Of a stretch of DNA of 64,000 bases, positions 52,449-63,931 are shown in pieces. Source of the DNA: Botryosphaeria dothidea (taxonomy: Eukaryota; Ascomycota; Dothideomycetes; Botryosphaeriales; Botryosphaeriaceae). A program made the translations under genes and the position numbers. The notes beneath the pieces are model-generated. The model ran no database searches. It saw nothing but the letters and a program-made list of their open reading frames with translations, and had not been told where the DNA came from. Numbering within the stretch: position 1 is the first letter of the stretch; every line of letters begins with the position of its first letter. The DNA is taken from NCBI GenBank assembly GCA_011503125.2, contig WWBZ02000016.1:3534001-3598000 (forward strand), given 5' to 3'.

Positions 52449-55400
52449 ATGCCTGCATCCAAGCCCGTTAATATCGCCGAGTCCCGGCCCAATCCGCGCA
52501 ACACCTCCATAGACTCTGCTGTCTCCTCCATATCTTCCAATGCCTCAGCCGTCAACTTGAAGTCGGCGACGGGTTCTCAATCCATGGCGAACGCCCAAGC
52601 TCCGGACTTTGCTGCCCTGATCCAGGCGGCAGGGTCACCGGAAGCGGCTTTGTACAATCTGTGGCGCGAGAAGCAGAGTCTGGAAAACCACAACCAGCAG
52701 CTATGGCGGATCGTCACCAAGCAGAAAGACATGGTCGTGGGTCTAAACAAAGACTTGGAGCGTGCTCTCAAAGATCGAGAACGCTACCGCAAAAAGCTCA
52801 AGGAACATCTTGCCCAAGTGCCTCCCTTGCCCAATGCGGCGCAGAGAATTGAAGCACCAGACCGCGAGCACAGCTCTTCGCCGGCATTGAGCGAGGCTCA
52901 GGAAGCTGCCCTGACCGGCAGGAGCAATAATAACAGCACGCCCGATGGCATGTCGGATACTTTGCGCCTCCTCAATCGCAAGGTTTCAGTTGAGCAACAC
53001 GCTCTTGCTAGCCAACACCCGCAGGACCCTAGTTCGCTACCAGTTTCTGCGGAGTCGCCACCGATTCAGCCTAATGATTCCGCATCCGCTGAAGCCTCCG
53101 TCAAAGATCCAGGCAGCAGTGAACCCTCGCCACTTGAAGGCGCTGCCTCAACTGGCGAGGTACGTAGTCGTGTCAACGGCCCGCCCGCAAGCGATGCATC
53201 CAAACCAAGTGACCTCCGTCTCCGGACACTTCGAGAGGAATCCGCTGGCAGTGGCTCGCAGACACGCTATGACGACGCCGTATCACCTAAGACGACCGTT
53301 AATCAGTCGTCATTCCACACAAAGACCCCTTCTCTTTCACTGACTGCACCCACTCCCGTTCTAGGTTCCAGTGGCTTTCCTAGCCCTGAGGAACGCCCCC
53401 AACGGAAAGCCCCACCTGCACCCCTCAACCTCTCCCAGCAACAACGCCCAAGCGAACAGCAAGCCGCCGAGGAGCACGAGCCCGATTCAGAATACGATGA
53501 GGTGTCGGAGGTAGACGAAATGCCTATATTTCAGCGCGGGAGAAAGAAGACCCGCGAGGAGGACGATAGACAACGTGAGCTGCTCGTACAGAAGGAAATT
53601 GAAGAACGCAGCCGGTCGAAGAAGAGCAAGAGTAAAAGTAAGAGTAAGAGTAAGAGCAAGAGCAAGAGTGGGAAGGAACAGTCACCTTCGGAGGACACGG
53701 CAAAAGCTGCGGTGTCAACCTCCCGTTCACCGATCGGGCTCGGACTGCCTAGTTCTCCCCGTCTCGCTCAAGCTCCTGGTTCTATCAATGCGTTGCTCAG
53801 CCCTGTCAGCTCCGACGGATCCATGGTTGCTCAACGTAGCATTAGCTCTCCCTTGATGAGTCCAGGCTTGCCTGTAAGCCCGCGCCCCGGCGACAGACCT
53901 CCAGGTGCACCAACCCCTCGTCTTCCGAAACAAGACATCGCATCCCCGCCCATGTCTCCTCGTGGAGCAAATGGTCTGCCTTTGTCCCCTCGCGCACCGA
54001 GAGGACCAATCCCTTTGCCCCCGCAGACGCCGCTTGCCGTTGCTTCGCCGCACCTCGCTCGTGCTGAACATTATCAGGCGCAGCCGCAGAACGAGGACGA
54101 AAGGCTTTCAGTGCCGACAACGGGCCATTCGAGTTCGGAGTCGAATAAGGGTAGTGCCAGCGGATCGGAGCCAACCTCTCCGGACGGGATTAGTCGCGAG
54201 CTTGTTTCGGATCAGTACCCTAATCTTCTTCTGCCGCCTAACGCCCTGCCCCTCATCCAGGTCAAGGTCTTTTCCTCTCGCCTACGCCCTTCCCGCCATA
54301 GCTTCATGGTTCCTGGCCCAGCCGAGGAAGACCCGGTCTTCATCCTTGCAATTCACTCTCGCGCGGACGGGAAGCAGCTCTGGCGTCTTGAGAAAACAAT
54401 CAACGCGTTACCAGCGCTGGACCAACAACTTAAGAAGCTTTGCGAGTTCACTGGTCAGCTCCCGGACCGGGCCCTGTTTACCGGACATGCGCCATCCAAA
54501 ATAGATGCACGGAGGGCGGCTCTTAATGCATACTTTGATAAGATGCTGGACACTCCCATGGGCGAGAGGGCTGCTTTGATTCTTTGCGAGTTCTTTTCCA
54601 TCGATGCCTTTGGCGCAGAAATGGAACCACCGAAGTCGTCGAATCTTTCCGTCCATGTCGACGCTGTTGTGCCCCCTGCGAAGGCCACGAAGGAAGGCTA
54701 TTTGACCAAGCGGGGTAAGAACTTTGGAGGTTGGAAAGCCAGGTATTTTGTGCTCGAAAGCTCGGAATTCCGGTATTTTGAATCGCCTGGAGGTCCTCTG
54801 CTCGGTCATATCAAGCTGCAGAATGCTCAAATCGGACGCCAAAACCCCAGGAACAAGGCAAATCAGCAGGACGACGAGATGAGGCATGCCTTTTTGATTC
54901 TTGAACCCAAGAGGAAGGATCCTACGACCAAGGTTTCACACATCCTGTGCGCGGAAAGCGACGACGAAAGAGATGTCTGGATCGATGCCCTTCTTCAGTA
55001 TGTCGAATCGTCAGAAGACAAGCAGCAACAAGGATCCGGTGATGTCACTCGTGAGCCTGGTTCTGCCCGCAGTAATGACTCGGGAAAGGATTCGAAAGGC
55101 AGCGGGTCTCAGCGGGAGAAGAAGAAGGAGCGGGAAAGAGACAAGAAGGACGAAAAGAGCCCGGAACGCGTGCGTCATCATGAACCGCTTCAAGGGACCA
55201 GTTACGAAAGCACCATTGCAGCCGATGCACCTATCATGGTCGGCAGCGGTGGCGTTCCCTCTCCTCCACTCGGCGGGTCGTTCCCCCAAGAGCGGATCAT
55301 TTCAGGCCCCACAAACGGTGTAGTAATTCAAAACGCTGAGCTCTGGGGAAACAGAACTCTAACTACCCAGACACCTCTGAAGGATAAGAAGCGGAGTATT

Positions 55401-56654
55401 TTTGGATTTGGCGGTGGCCGTGGAAGATCATCCACGGATCTCGCACCTGGTCAGGGCCAAATTCAAGGCTACAATCAAGGTTACGGTCAGAACTTTGGCC
55501 AAGCTCAGCCGCCGCGCGAGCCGACGCCACAAGGGTGTGTAGTGTGGGGCATTCCACTGGCCGAAGCAGTTGAGGCCACTCAACCAGAGGGAGTCGACGT
55601 GCTACTTCCTGCGGTTGTGTATCGTTGCCTTGAGTACCTGAAGGCCAAGAATGCTCATCGCGAAGAGGGCATCTTCCGGTTGAGCGGATCGAACATTGTC
55701 ATCAAGGGACTCAGGGAGCGGTTCAATACGGAACGCGATATCAGGCTGTTGGACGGGGAATACTATGACGTCCATGCTGTTGCTTCATTGCTGAAGTCCT
55801 ACCTCCGCGACCTGCCAGTCTCAATACTTACGAGGGAGCTCCATCTCGACTTCCTCAAGGTACTCGGTACGTGTAACCCCGAATTAGGAATTCTTCGGAC
55901 GACTAGCTTACGTGGGTTACAGAGATGGATCAAAGGTCGGAGAAGATCGACGCCTTCAATGTGTTGGTTCACAGGCTGCCAGCAGTCAACCTGGACTTAC
56001 TTCGCGCACTGTCGTCTTTCTTGATCGACATCACGAACAATTCCGACGTGAACAAGATGACTATTAGAAACGGTAAGCCATGTGTCTATATATATTCCAG
56101 AGCCTCGATATTAACGGGTTGCAGTCGGAATTGTCTTTTCTCCCACACTCAATATTCCGGGCCCGCTCATCTCTTTCTTCATCACGGATTACCACGACAT
56201 CTTCGGAACGGCGAAGGACGAGTCTACCTCCCCGATCAGAGAGATCACGGTCACGGCGCCACTCACACCCGAGTCGATCAGGTCCCCGCGTCACCAGATG
56301 TTCTCGGACCTTCCAACGCCGGCATATCCTCCAGGAAGCTTCCAGAGCCAGCACAAGCAGCAACCAAGCAATAGCTCGACCAATTCAGGTGGAAAGCGCG
56401 AGACACAGAATCATTACGACACAGGCTTCATACCTCTGCAGCCTAGTTACGAGGCTCAATCGTACGGATATGGAGAGGGGTATGGAAGCTTGAACAGCGC
56501 AGCGCTCCAACCTATGAACTCTCGGGAAGCGAGAGCGAGGAAGAGGGAAAGCGGGATGCTTTTAATGAACATGGGCCTCGGGCAGAGGAAGAGCTCGATG
56601 CAAAGACTGCGAGAAGAGTCGGGTATGGTGAGAGAGGAGAGTGCATTCGAATGA
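52449..56654 (+). CDS. BEM3: RhoGAP with PX and PH domains (Bem3-type)
   Basis: Rho GTPase-activating protein of 1,365 residues. Bem3-type proteins stimulate GTP hydrolysis by Cdc42 at sites of polarised growth and bind phosphoinositides. Exons are 52449-55866, 55923-56072 and 56125-56654. A coiled coil (about 70-120, LYNLWREKQSLENHNQQLW) comes first, then a long disordered region with an (AAGAGY) repeat coding KSKSKS. The PX domain spans about 598-725, and the PH domain about 745-853 (EGYLTKRGKNFGGWKARYFVL). The RhoGAP domain runs from VWGIPLAEAVEAT (about 1032) with the arginine finger in EEGIFRLSGS (Arg1077) and SYLRDLPVSILT. The tail is Ser/Gln-rich. The frame is open 441 bp upstream but has no ATG, so I start at 52449. 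The two 3' introns were placed to keep the GAP domain continuous. Confidence 0.93.
53622..53669 (+). repeat. Eight-unit hexanucleotide repeat in RhoGAP gene
   Basis: About eight copies of AAGAGY (48 bp) encode alternating Lys-Ser, giving a strongly basic stretch some 200 residues ahead of the PX domain. Copy changes keep frame. Confidence 0.85.
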
Positions 56655-58391
56655 ACAGCAAACGACACGACCACCTTTTCCGAAGATTGAGGAAGGGACG
56701 AAAAGAACGCGACCCAACAGGGAAGCAGAGATGATGAGCAGATGATATTTCTGAAGCGCATCCGCTACTACGCCTTGTGTTTTGAGTTGATTGATTGCAT
56801 TCAGCAATTTTTTTTAGGCGAAAGAGTGAGCATTGCCGGACAGGTTCTTATATTCCCCGTCAGCGCCACTTTTTCCCAACGATTTCGCCCCCAGACTCAT
56901 TGGGGTTTATGTACATGATACTTCGTCGGTGGAGTTTTATTTTATTTTTCGCCCTTGGTTGGTGGACTTGAGCGGGCAAAGTCTGGACTTCTCTTACCTC
57001 TTCCATCTCATGGATATCACTCCAGAGGCATCTACGTGGACATGGACATAGCTTTCTTTTTGCCTTATTGCCCGATCTGGTGGCTGGATTCTTTTTTTTC
57101 CATTTCTTTGCTCAGATTGGGATGGCTTCTGCTTGCTACTTATACCCTTCTGTCTTCTGCAAGCAATCGGTGTTTTCTATTTTTCCCTGGCAATTTTTAT
57201 TTGCACCTAGCGGTCATAGCATATACACGTAATTTCATTCAGAGTTGGTGGTACACACGAAGTGAGGAAGCGGGATGTGGCCCATGCTCCAACAGACCCG
57301 CTGATGCTCGGAATCCCTGTGCGTTACATGCATGCACGGCCCATGCGCTCTTGTCTGAGTGGAAAGGTTCTTCGGCAGCAGCGCGCGATGATATCAGGCC
57401 AGACAATGCTTCCCGGATATGTCGGCGCCTTCTGCTTATGCTGTTCCTCGCCCGTGCCCGCACTCACTCCGCCGAGCGGCGACAGCAGAGGGGAGGGGTT
57501 GATGACGTGAAGCGGCTCGAGCGCTGACAGTGCCCCAGCCCGCTTTGGCTCCCGCCGCGTCCCCACCCCCAGATGCCACTAGCGCTCAACGGCCGTGTCC
57601 CTCGACCCCGCTATGCCGCACGGGGCTAAAGGAACGTGAGAGAGCTGCAGACCTACGTACCGCAGGGAACCCCAGAGGCACCTCGCGCCCGTCTCTCGCT
57701 CTCCGTCTACTTGTTTCCCAGCCGCCTCTTTCTCCGCACCCGTCCCTCGCCCTCCTCTCGCTGTCAGAAACAAACCCGACCCTTCTGCCCCACCCTCTCC
57801 GCCTTCAGCTCCCGCTCAGTGCTGCCTTGTCGCAGCTCGCCAGCTTGTAAGTTCCCACCTCTCTGTTGCAATTGGTCCGTCTGGCTTTGTGTCTAGTGCG
57901 ACGCCGTTGTGCCAGAGCTGCCGCATGCCAAGCTGTGAGGGCTGCCATTTCCAAGATCTTTCTCGGCGCGCAAAGCATACCACAACCATAATCCTCCTCT
58001 TGTTTCTCTTTTGCACTTTCTTATTTCGCTCCGTTTTCCATCCAGGTCTCCATTCTCACGGCATGCATTTCATGGCTGACAAGCCCCGTGTCAGCTGCTT
58101 CATAGCACTTCCACACCTTTCACACTGTGGAGCGGGTGGCCGGTCTCGCTTTCTTCCAACTGAGTACGCTTTTCCGCCGAGAAGGTATGCTGCAAGCGTC
58201 CTGATATGGAGTCGCACTTACCCCACAGCAAGCGCCTCGCAAGGCTCTCAATGCATACCAATCCATCAGTAGCCATCGCTGACAATCACTGACGCCTCAG
58301 CTGCAGGTTCTTTTTTTTACTGCAAGGAGACGTGCAAGTTTATCGCAACTTTCGCAAAGCGGTGCAGAAAGCTCAGGAAACGAGTACCACA
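56655..58391. other. Intergenic region and likely long leader of the small membrane protein gene
   Basis: 1,737 bp. T-rich stretches near 56800-57200 follow the RhoGAP gene; C-rich tracts occur near 57540-57840. Donor-like GTAAG at 57847 and GGTATG near 58182 with later AG sites could mark 5' UTR introns, but I cannot fix them. No other gene is seen. Confidence 0.45.
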
Positions 58392-58592
58392 ATGCCTGCT
58401 CTCGACCTCGCCAACCTGCTCTCCGCCGGCCCATCCGTTCAGGCGCACCGCTTGGTCAAGCGTAAGAACTGGGCCGCCCGCGAAGCTGGTGTCGTCACCG
58501 TCTTCTGCATCGTCGGTGCCATCGCCATCCTGCTCATCTCGCTGTTCGCTTGGAAGAAATTTCAGAAGAGGAGGTTGGCCAAGGCCGGATGA
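58392..58592 (+). CDS. Small single-pass membrane protein, 66 residues
   Basis: Short ORF starting at the ATG after GAGTACCACA. The N-terminal 38 residues are polar, with LVKRKNWAAREAG just before the membrane. One hydrophobic helix follows (about residues 35-54, VVTVFCIVGAIAILLISLF), then a basic end KKFQKRRLAKAG. The positive residues after the helix suggest the C-terminus lies in the cytosol. I know no function. Similar tiny mould proteins with NWAARE before one helix exist as far as I recall, which supports a real gene, but I could not check this. Its 3' neighbour is the convergent DHA1 transporter, 433 bp away. Confidence 0.68.
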   Translation: MPALDLANLLSAGPSVQAHRLVKRKNWAAREAGVVTVFCIVGAIAILLISLFAWKKFQKRRLAKAG

Positions 58593-59025
58593 GTGGGGAC
58601 ACACAGCTGGGAGGAGGTGAGAGGGAGTAAATACACATGCGGGGAGACAGAAGCCGCCGGGGTGTGGCTCGGAGTGACCTCGACATTGAAACTTTTGCGC
58701 ATTGCAGAAGGTGGACTCATTGTGCGAGTTTCATGCGGATTGTTCACGTCTGTGTGGGGGGTTTTTTTTTCGTGGGTTTCTGCGAACTGCTACTTTCTGT
58801 CTCATCACTCATACCCTGATCTAATATTTTACTTCTTTACATTCTTCCAATCTCTGCCTTCTGCTTTACGGAGACGATATTTAGAATGTCCTGTAGTCCT
58901 GCTACTAGCAACAAATTCAAAGCACCTGATCGCTTCGAAAGTATTAACTCAGTCAAATATCTATTTTGGCATGACGAACGCATGTGTTGATGCTGAAAGA
59001 TCTCAACGCAGAAACAGAACAAGCT
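58593..59025. other. Convergent 3' flank region
   Basis: 433 bp between the small membrane protein gene and the DHA1 transporter. T-rich tracts (about 58758-58768 and 58825-58850) fit 3' ends. No gene. Confidence 0.5.
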
Positions 59026-61013
59026 TCAATCAAACCTCACCTGCCCAGCCTTGCTGTGCCGAATACGCTCACCGAATGTCCTGAAGATCATGGGTACGGG
59101 AACGAGAACGAGCGCCAGGAAAGCCAAAAGGCTGTTGCCCCAACCCAGCCCGAGCGCGTCGTACATGTCGAGACCTGCCAGCGGCAGCAGAGCGCCGAAA
59201 ACGGAACGTAAGACCGCGTTGGCGGCCATGGCGGAGGCGGCGTACTTTGTGTAAGCATCTACCAGATAAGTTTGGACGCACATCTGCAAGCAAATGGTCA
59301 GTATCTATCTCCCTGACCCATTGTATGGTTTTGGGGGGGGAGGAAGAAAGAGGAGTATCAACCCACCATACAAGCCAGCAACCCAAACCCGATCAGCAGC
59401 GTCCCGAACAAGGCGATGGCCCAATGCTCGTGATACTGCGTCGTCCAGCCGTAGATCAGCAGGCCCGCAGGAATGCAACATGCGGGCGGGCCCGTCAGGA
59501 TGAAGGGCAGGCGGTGCTCGGGCTTCATCTCGTGGCCGCTCGCCTTGACGCGGCGCAGAGTGGCGTCGCTGAGCTTGCCGACGAGGGCGAGCCCGAGGAT
59601 CATGCCGATGCCGATGCCGATGTACGTCAGGCCGACGGTGCCGCTGCTGAAGCCGTACTGCCCCTCGAAGACGAAGGTGAAGGTCGTGAAGAGCAGATAC
59701 AGGATCCCGTAGACCACCGCGACGTACAGCGACATGAGGCCGACGATGGGCGAGAGGAAGAGCATCTTGGTCGGCCGGATGACGGCGCGGATCAGGAGCT
59801 CCTTGTGCGGGATGCCCGTGTCGAGCTTGCTGCGCAGGCTGGGGTTGCCGGTTTCTTTGCGGAGGCGCTTGGTCTTGCGGGAGAGGAGGACGGGCGCGAA
59901 CGTCTCGCGGAGGAGGGCGAAGCAGGCGATTGTGACGGCGCCGGACTGCTGGTGTCAGTATAATGCTTGGAGAAGGAGGGAAGATGGTCTTAAGGCTTAC
60001 AACGATGGCCAACAACCAGAATACCCTATGTCGTATAGTCAGTATTTCATAATTTTAAGATCAACGGCTTTGAAGTATGCATGTGTACTCACCATCGCCA
60101 ACCCTTCGCTTCGACCAAAAACCCGCCACATACGGGACCAATGACAGGGCCAAGCAACGGACCCATTGCATAGATTGCCATGGCACCTCCGCGCTTCTCC
60201 ACAGGCATCACGTCGGCAATGGTGCCGGCGCCAATGGTGATACACACAGCTCCGAAACAACCCGCCAGGAAGCGGAATGCGATCAGCATGCCCAAGCTAT
60301 TAGAGACGGCACAGGCAATGGTGAAAATGATGAAGCCAACGTTGCCCGCATGATACATGGGGACACGACCGTACATCTCACTCAGAGGAGCAATAACGAC
60401 TGAAGATCCGATTAGCAATTGCTAAGATTGAAGCGTGCTGGTAGGGAGCAACTGGGAACTTACGAGGCCCCGTCGCAAAACCAAGAATATAGACGCTGAC
60501 TACGAAGGATGCTACAAGGTTGTTCGAGTTGTGGAAGGCGCGCAGGACTTGAGGAATGCCGGGGGCAAACATTGAAGATGCGAGAGGACTATGGCACATT
60601 TATGTCAGTCCAGATGCAAGCTTTTCCACGAAAGACTGTGTGTTGTTGCAGTTTCCATAGGAAGTTCGGAGAGAGATGCCTTACGTGATTAAAGTGACAA
60701 GGGACAGCAGCGCCAGATTTGTCCACTTCTTCTTGGAGGTCCAATTCAACGGGTTCTCCGGGTCGTCGTCGCCATCCCACCCAACGAGGTTGGGGTCATC
60801 CTCTTGTGGCTTGCCTTGTTCTTGGTGTTGTTGTTGTTGTTGCTGTTCCCCGGTTACAGCCTCGCTGACGGATGTGCTCGGTGCTCTGCTGGCCCCTTCG
60901 CCGGCAGTCCCGCTTGCAGGCCCCTTCTCCAAGTCTTTCTCTGCATCCTGGACGAAGGTAGTCGCCTTTGGTTTCGATTCGGTAGTCGGATTCGGCTGGG
61001 GTCCGGAGTCCAT
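59026..61013 (-). CDS. DHA1-family MFS drug:H+ antiporter
   Basis: Major facilitator exporter of the 12-helix DHA1 group (Flr1/Mdr1-like), 540 residues. It probably pumps drugs or other small molecules out through the plasma membrane. Six exons: 61013-60685, 60588-60464, 60399-60093, 60025-60001, 59945-59367 and 59283-59026. Exon 4 is only 25 nt. A charged N-terminus with a seven-Gln tract (EQQQQQQQH) leads to the family signature [14 protein letters not shown], then [15 protein letters not shown], the motif-A-like [22 protein letters not shown] and [20 protein letters not shown] (DHA1 motif C region). The second half has [12 protein letters not shown] and [20 protein letters not shown] used the ATG at 61013. 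An upstream minus-strand ORF (61087-61368) could supply an extra first exon. The substrate is unknown. Confidence 0.92.
60001..60025 (-). other. 25-nt microexon of the DHA1 transporter
   Basis: Exon 4 encodes only the bridge [16 protein letters not shown], lying between a 67-bp intron (60026-60092) and a 55-bp intron (59946-60000). Both have GT-AG ends and keep the helix frame. Confidence 0.85.
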
Positions 61014-62053
61014 GTTGAAAACGACTTGGTTCGGAAGTCGGATTGAGGTATCGTAGTGGTCAAGGATGGCCTTCCAAGTGCTGATATTACGCTGATATCT
61101 GCTCAGTCGACAATGTTAGATCTATTGAGGAGGTCCAGAGGAAAGTCTGGGAAGTAATTACAGGGTCTACTGCGCTCGTTTGGCGGCTCTTCCAATCCGG
61201 GGTAGCGTGTTCCCAGGGCAAGAAAGCGCACAGCGATCCACACGATCGAGCAACAAAACACGCCGACGGGACCGGTCTGGTTAATAAAAGAAGAGAAGTA
61301 AAGACAATCAGGCAAGCGCTCTCTGTTTCATTAGCTAACACCGCGGCAAAACCAGCAGACTCGGCCATCGCCCTCCCTTATTTAAATTCCTTCTTCGCGC
61401 CATAGCGGCCAGAAGAGGCTCGAGGCGTGGAAGGAGAGCACCCGAAGCCGACCTCACATGGGGTTGTGCAGCTTGTGCACAGGTTATGCACGATTTGTGC
61501 AGCGCCGCGCCGCCAACGAGTTGCCGTGCCGCGCCTCATCGCAGCTCCCGTCTGGCCTCGTGGTCTGTTCCCGAGCGGGCTTAGGAGCTGCACTACCGCC
61601 GCGGCTCCTGTCATCATCGCAGTCTTTCTTCAAACCATCACATCCGTTTCCGCGGGTCATGCCTAGATGTTGCTGACGGTTATGGCGTGCCCTAACTTAC
61701 AGAATCTGCCGAAGATGGGATGAGCTTGATTCCAAGCTTAAAATGTCAGCCATGACAATTGAGGCTCTTGGCCAACGTCTGGTGGGGATGGCACCGAGAC
61801 ACAGCTCGGCCCGTCCTGTGGTTGTGGAGATCGGAGGCCCAAGGGATTCCTCGGCTCCTCCCGAATCCATCGCATGCAATCGGCCCCGGCACTTCTCGCG
61901 ACTTTTGGTTCATTTCATATCGCACCGCATCAAACATTTCAAAACCTAGTATTTGGGGGTATAATCCAAATATCTGCTCGTCCAATCGTCCGGCCCATTA
62001 ATTCATCGCCATTAACTTTTGTTTTCCCGCACCCATCCCTGAAGTAACTCGCT
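61014..62053. other. Intergenic region between two transporters
   Basis: 1,040 bp upstream of the DHA1 gene and downstream of the POT gene, both on the minus strand. It contains a 93-codon minus ORF with an ATG (61087-61368) of uncertain status and the DHA1 promoter. Nothing else is recognised. Confidence 0.5.
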
Positions 62054-63931
62054 CTACACCTTTTCCTGCACCGGCTCATTGATGACGCTGAGTCTCCTCT
62101 CAACCTCCTCACCCTGGAGAGGCGTGCCCATGTGACCCGTGGGCAGCATGTTAAGGTGATCCTCCTCAGCGTCAAGCTTACGGTACGAGAACCAGAAGCA
62201 GATGCCGCCGATCGCAGCGATGACAGCCATGGAACCGTAGTTCCACACCAGGAGAGGGTCCGCCGACAGCGGGTTGAAAGCCTCTCCAATGGCAGCCGAG
62301 ATGGCAGACATGAAGAGAGCAAACGCCGCCACCAGCGAACGCATGTTCTTGGGCGCCTTCGAGAATCCGTACTCGAGCGACGTGATCGAGGCAAAAATCT
62401 CCGAAATGGCAATCAGCACGTACGATCCAGTCTGCGCCCACACATTGATGTCGACATTGGCGCAGTCCTCACCGTACGCGTGGCTTCCGCACTCACTCTT
62501 CTTGTAGATGTAAGCCTGCACAACGCACGCCCACACCATGGCCAAGCTGCCCGTAAAGAAACCGGCAGTAATCTTCTTAATGGGGGTAAACTTGATGCCC
62601 GCCTTGCGCAGAGCGGGGTAGATGAAGATGTCGAAGATTGGGATGAGGATGATCAACGCAAAGGGGTCAAGATTGGCCAGGACGTCGTTGGGGATGCCAT
62701 GGAGAGCCATGACAGAGGCCTGGGACGTCAAATTGTTGTTGATTTGGTTGTAGGTTATCCAATAGAGCGGATACCAGAGGAAAACGCTGCACGCCTTCCA
62801 GCCACGGCCGACCTCATCGACCCAGGCGTCATCGAAAGTCATCCAAGCAGGCTTGGAGTTGCCAAGCTTGGACGGCTTAAGTTCGTCCCAGAAAGTGCCG
62901 TCGTGACAGTTCTTGTAAAAGGCGACCGGGTTGATGGAGAACCTTTTCTTGGCACCAAGCATCAAAAGCTTGACAGCCGGGCCCAAGACGCTTCCTTCAG
63001 GCTTGGTGTGGGCGTACCACTTGCGGCAGAAGAAGAGCACCGGAAGAGTGACGCAGAAAAGAAGGGTTGGAAGCATGAAGGAAAGATAGAAACCAACGTA
63101 GCGCTCAGCATAGGCCATGCTGAGTTGACCGACGAGGGCGCCAATGTTGATGAAGAGGTAGAACCAGTTGTAGATCCTCGCAGTGGTCACGGCGGGGTCG
63201 ACAATGACACGCTCGCCCTTCTTTGTGGTGTGGACGTACATCTTGCGGGGGATCTGCTCAGCGACCAGGGGTGAGATGTTGGGCTTGAAGCCACCGGTTC
63301 CAATGCCCATGATGATCAGGCCGATGATGAAAGCGGCGAGTGCGTGGTGGGAGTTGTCCATAACGGAGGGGGCAGCGGAAACGGTGAGGATGACATGGCC
63401 GACGATAGCGGTGAGGACCGAGTACACGATGGTCTTGAAACGGCCCAAGTAGGTGTCGGCAACATAAGCGCCAAACAGCGGAATCAGGTAGACCCAAAAC
63501 TGGTTGAAGGTCGTCAGGCCAGTGGAGGCCTGGGCGCCCATGCCGAGGGCACCGGGTTGAGCATCGTCGGCCGAGGGGTCGAGTGCTTTGCCGGTAGCAG
63601 TGCCCGGGTTCGGCTGGGAGATGAAGTTGACGAAAACCTGAGTGGTGCCGTAGTACGAAAGACGCTCGACCAGCTCGACAAAGGCAATGGTGAAAGCCTT
63701 GAAGGGGATCTTCTCGCTTACGCGGCGGAGGGTGACAAGCTCCTCCTCGGTGGGGATGGGGAGGTCGTGATCGAGGTACTCGCTCTGGTGGACCGCAGTG
63801 CCATCGTAGACGGGGGGCAGCTCGGTCTTGTGGGCGTGGACGGAGAGGGAGCGCTTGGGGTCGCCGCTGCCGTCGATCAAGGCAGGGTCCAGCTTGGCGC
63901 CGGCATGGGCGTCGGAAATGTCGCCAGGCAT
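62054..63931 (-). CDS. PTR2: POT/PTR2-family oligopeptide transporter
   Basis: Proton-coupled di-/tripeptide importer of the plasma membrane, 625 residues, no intron. Family signatures are visible in order: ERLSYYGTTQVFVNFI in helix 1, the PTR2 motif region FGAYVADTYLGRFKTI, MGIGTGGFKPNISPLVAEQ, and FYLFINIGALVGQ. Later come WYPLYWITYNQINNNLTSQA, which carries substrate-pocket residues in the family, and EIFASITSLEYGFSKAP. Twelve helices are expected. The N-terminal 75 residues are polar and cytosolic, with LPIPTEEELVTLRRV just before helix 1. A long extracellular loop with paired cysteines (SECGSHAYGEDC) is typical of fungal PTR2. I start at the ATG at 63931; the codon three positions upstream is TTG. 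Only 69 bp of its upstream region are in the window. Confidence 0.95.
   Translation of the reverse strand: MPGDISDAHAGAKLDPALIDGSGDPKRSLSVHAHKTELPPVYDGTAVHQSEYLDHDLPIPTEEELVTLRRVSEKIPFKAFTIAFVELVERLSYYGTTQVFVNFISQPNPGTATGKALDPSADDAQPGALGMGAQASTGLTTFNQFWVYLIPLFGAYVADTYLGRFKTIVYSVLTAIVGHVILTVSAAPSVMDNSHHALAAFIIGLIIMGIGTGGFKPNISPLVAEQIPRKMYVHTTKKGERVIVDPAVTTARIYNWFYLFINIGALVGQLSMAYAERYVGFYLSFMLPTLLFCVTLPVLFFCRKWYAHTKPEGSVLGPAVKLLMLGAKKRFSINPVAFYKNCHDGTFWDELKPSKLGNSKPAWMTFDDAWVDEVGRGWKACSVFLWYPLYWITYNQINNNLTSQASVMALHGIPNDVLANLDPFALIILIPIFDIFIYPALRKAGIKFTPIKKITAGFFTGSLAMVWACVVQAYIYKKSECGSHAYGEDCANVDINVWAQTGSYVLIAISEIFASITSLEYGFSKAPKNMRSLVAAFALFMSAISAAIGEAFNPLSADPLLVWNYGSMAVIAAIGGICFWFSYRKLDAEEDHLNMLPTGHMGTPLQGEEVERRLSVINEPVQEKV

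Noticed and set aside
62132..63274. Plus-strand 380-residue frame
   Set aside because: Antisense shadow of PTR2, whose motifs are clear on the minus strand.
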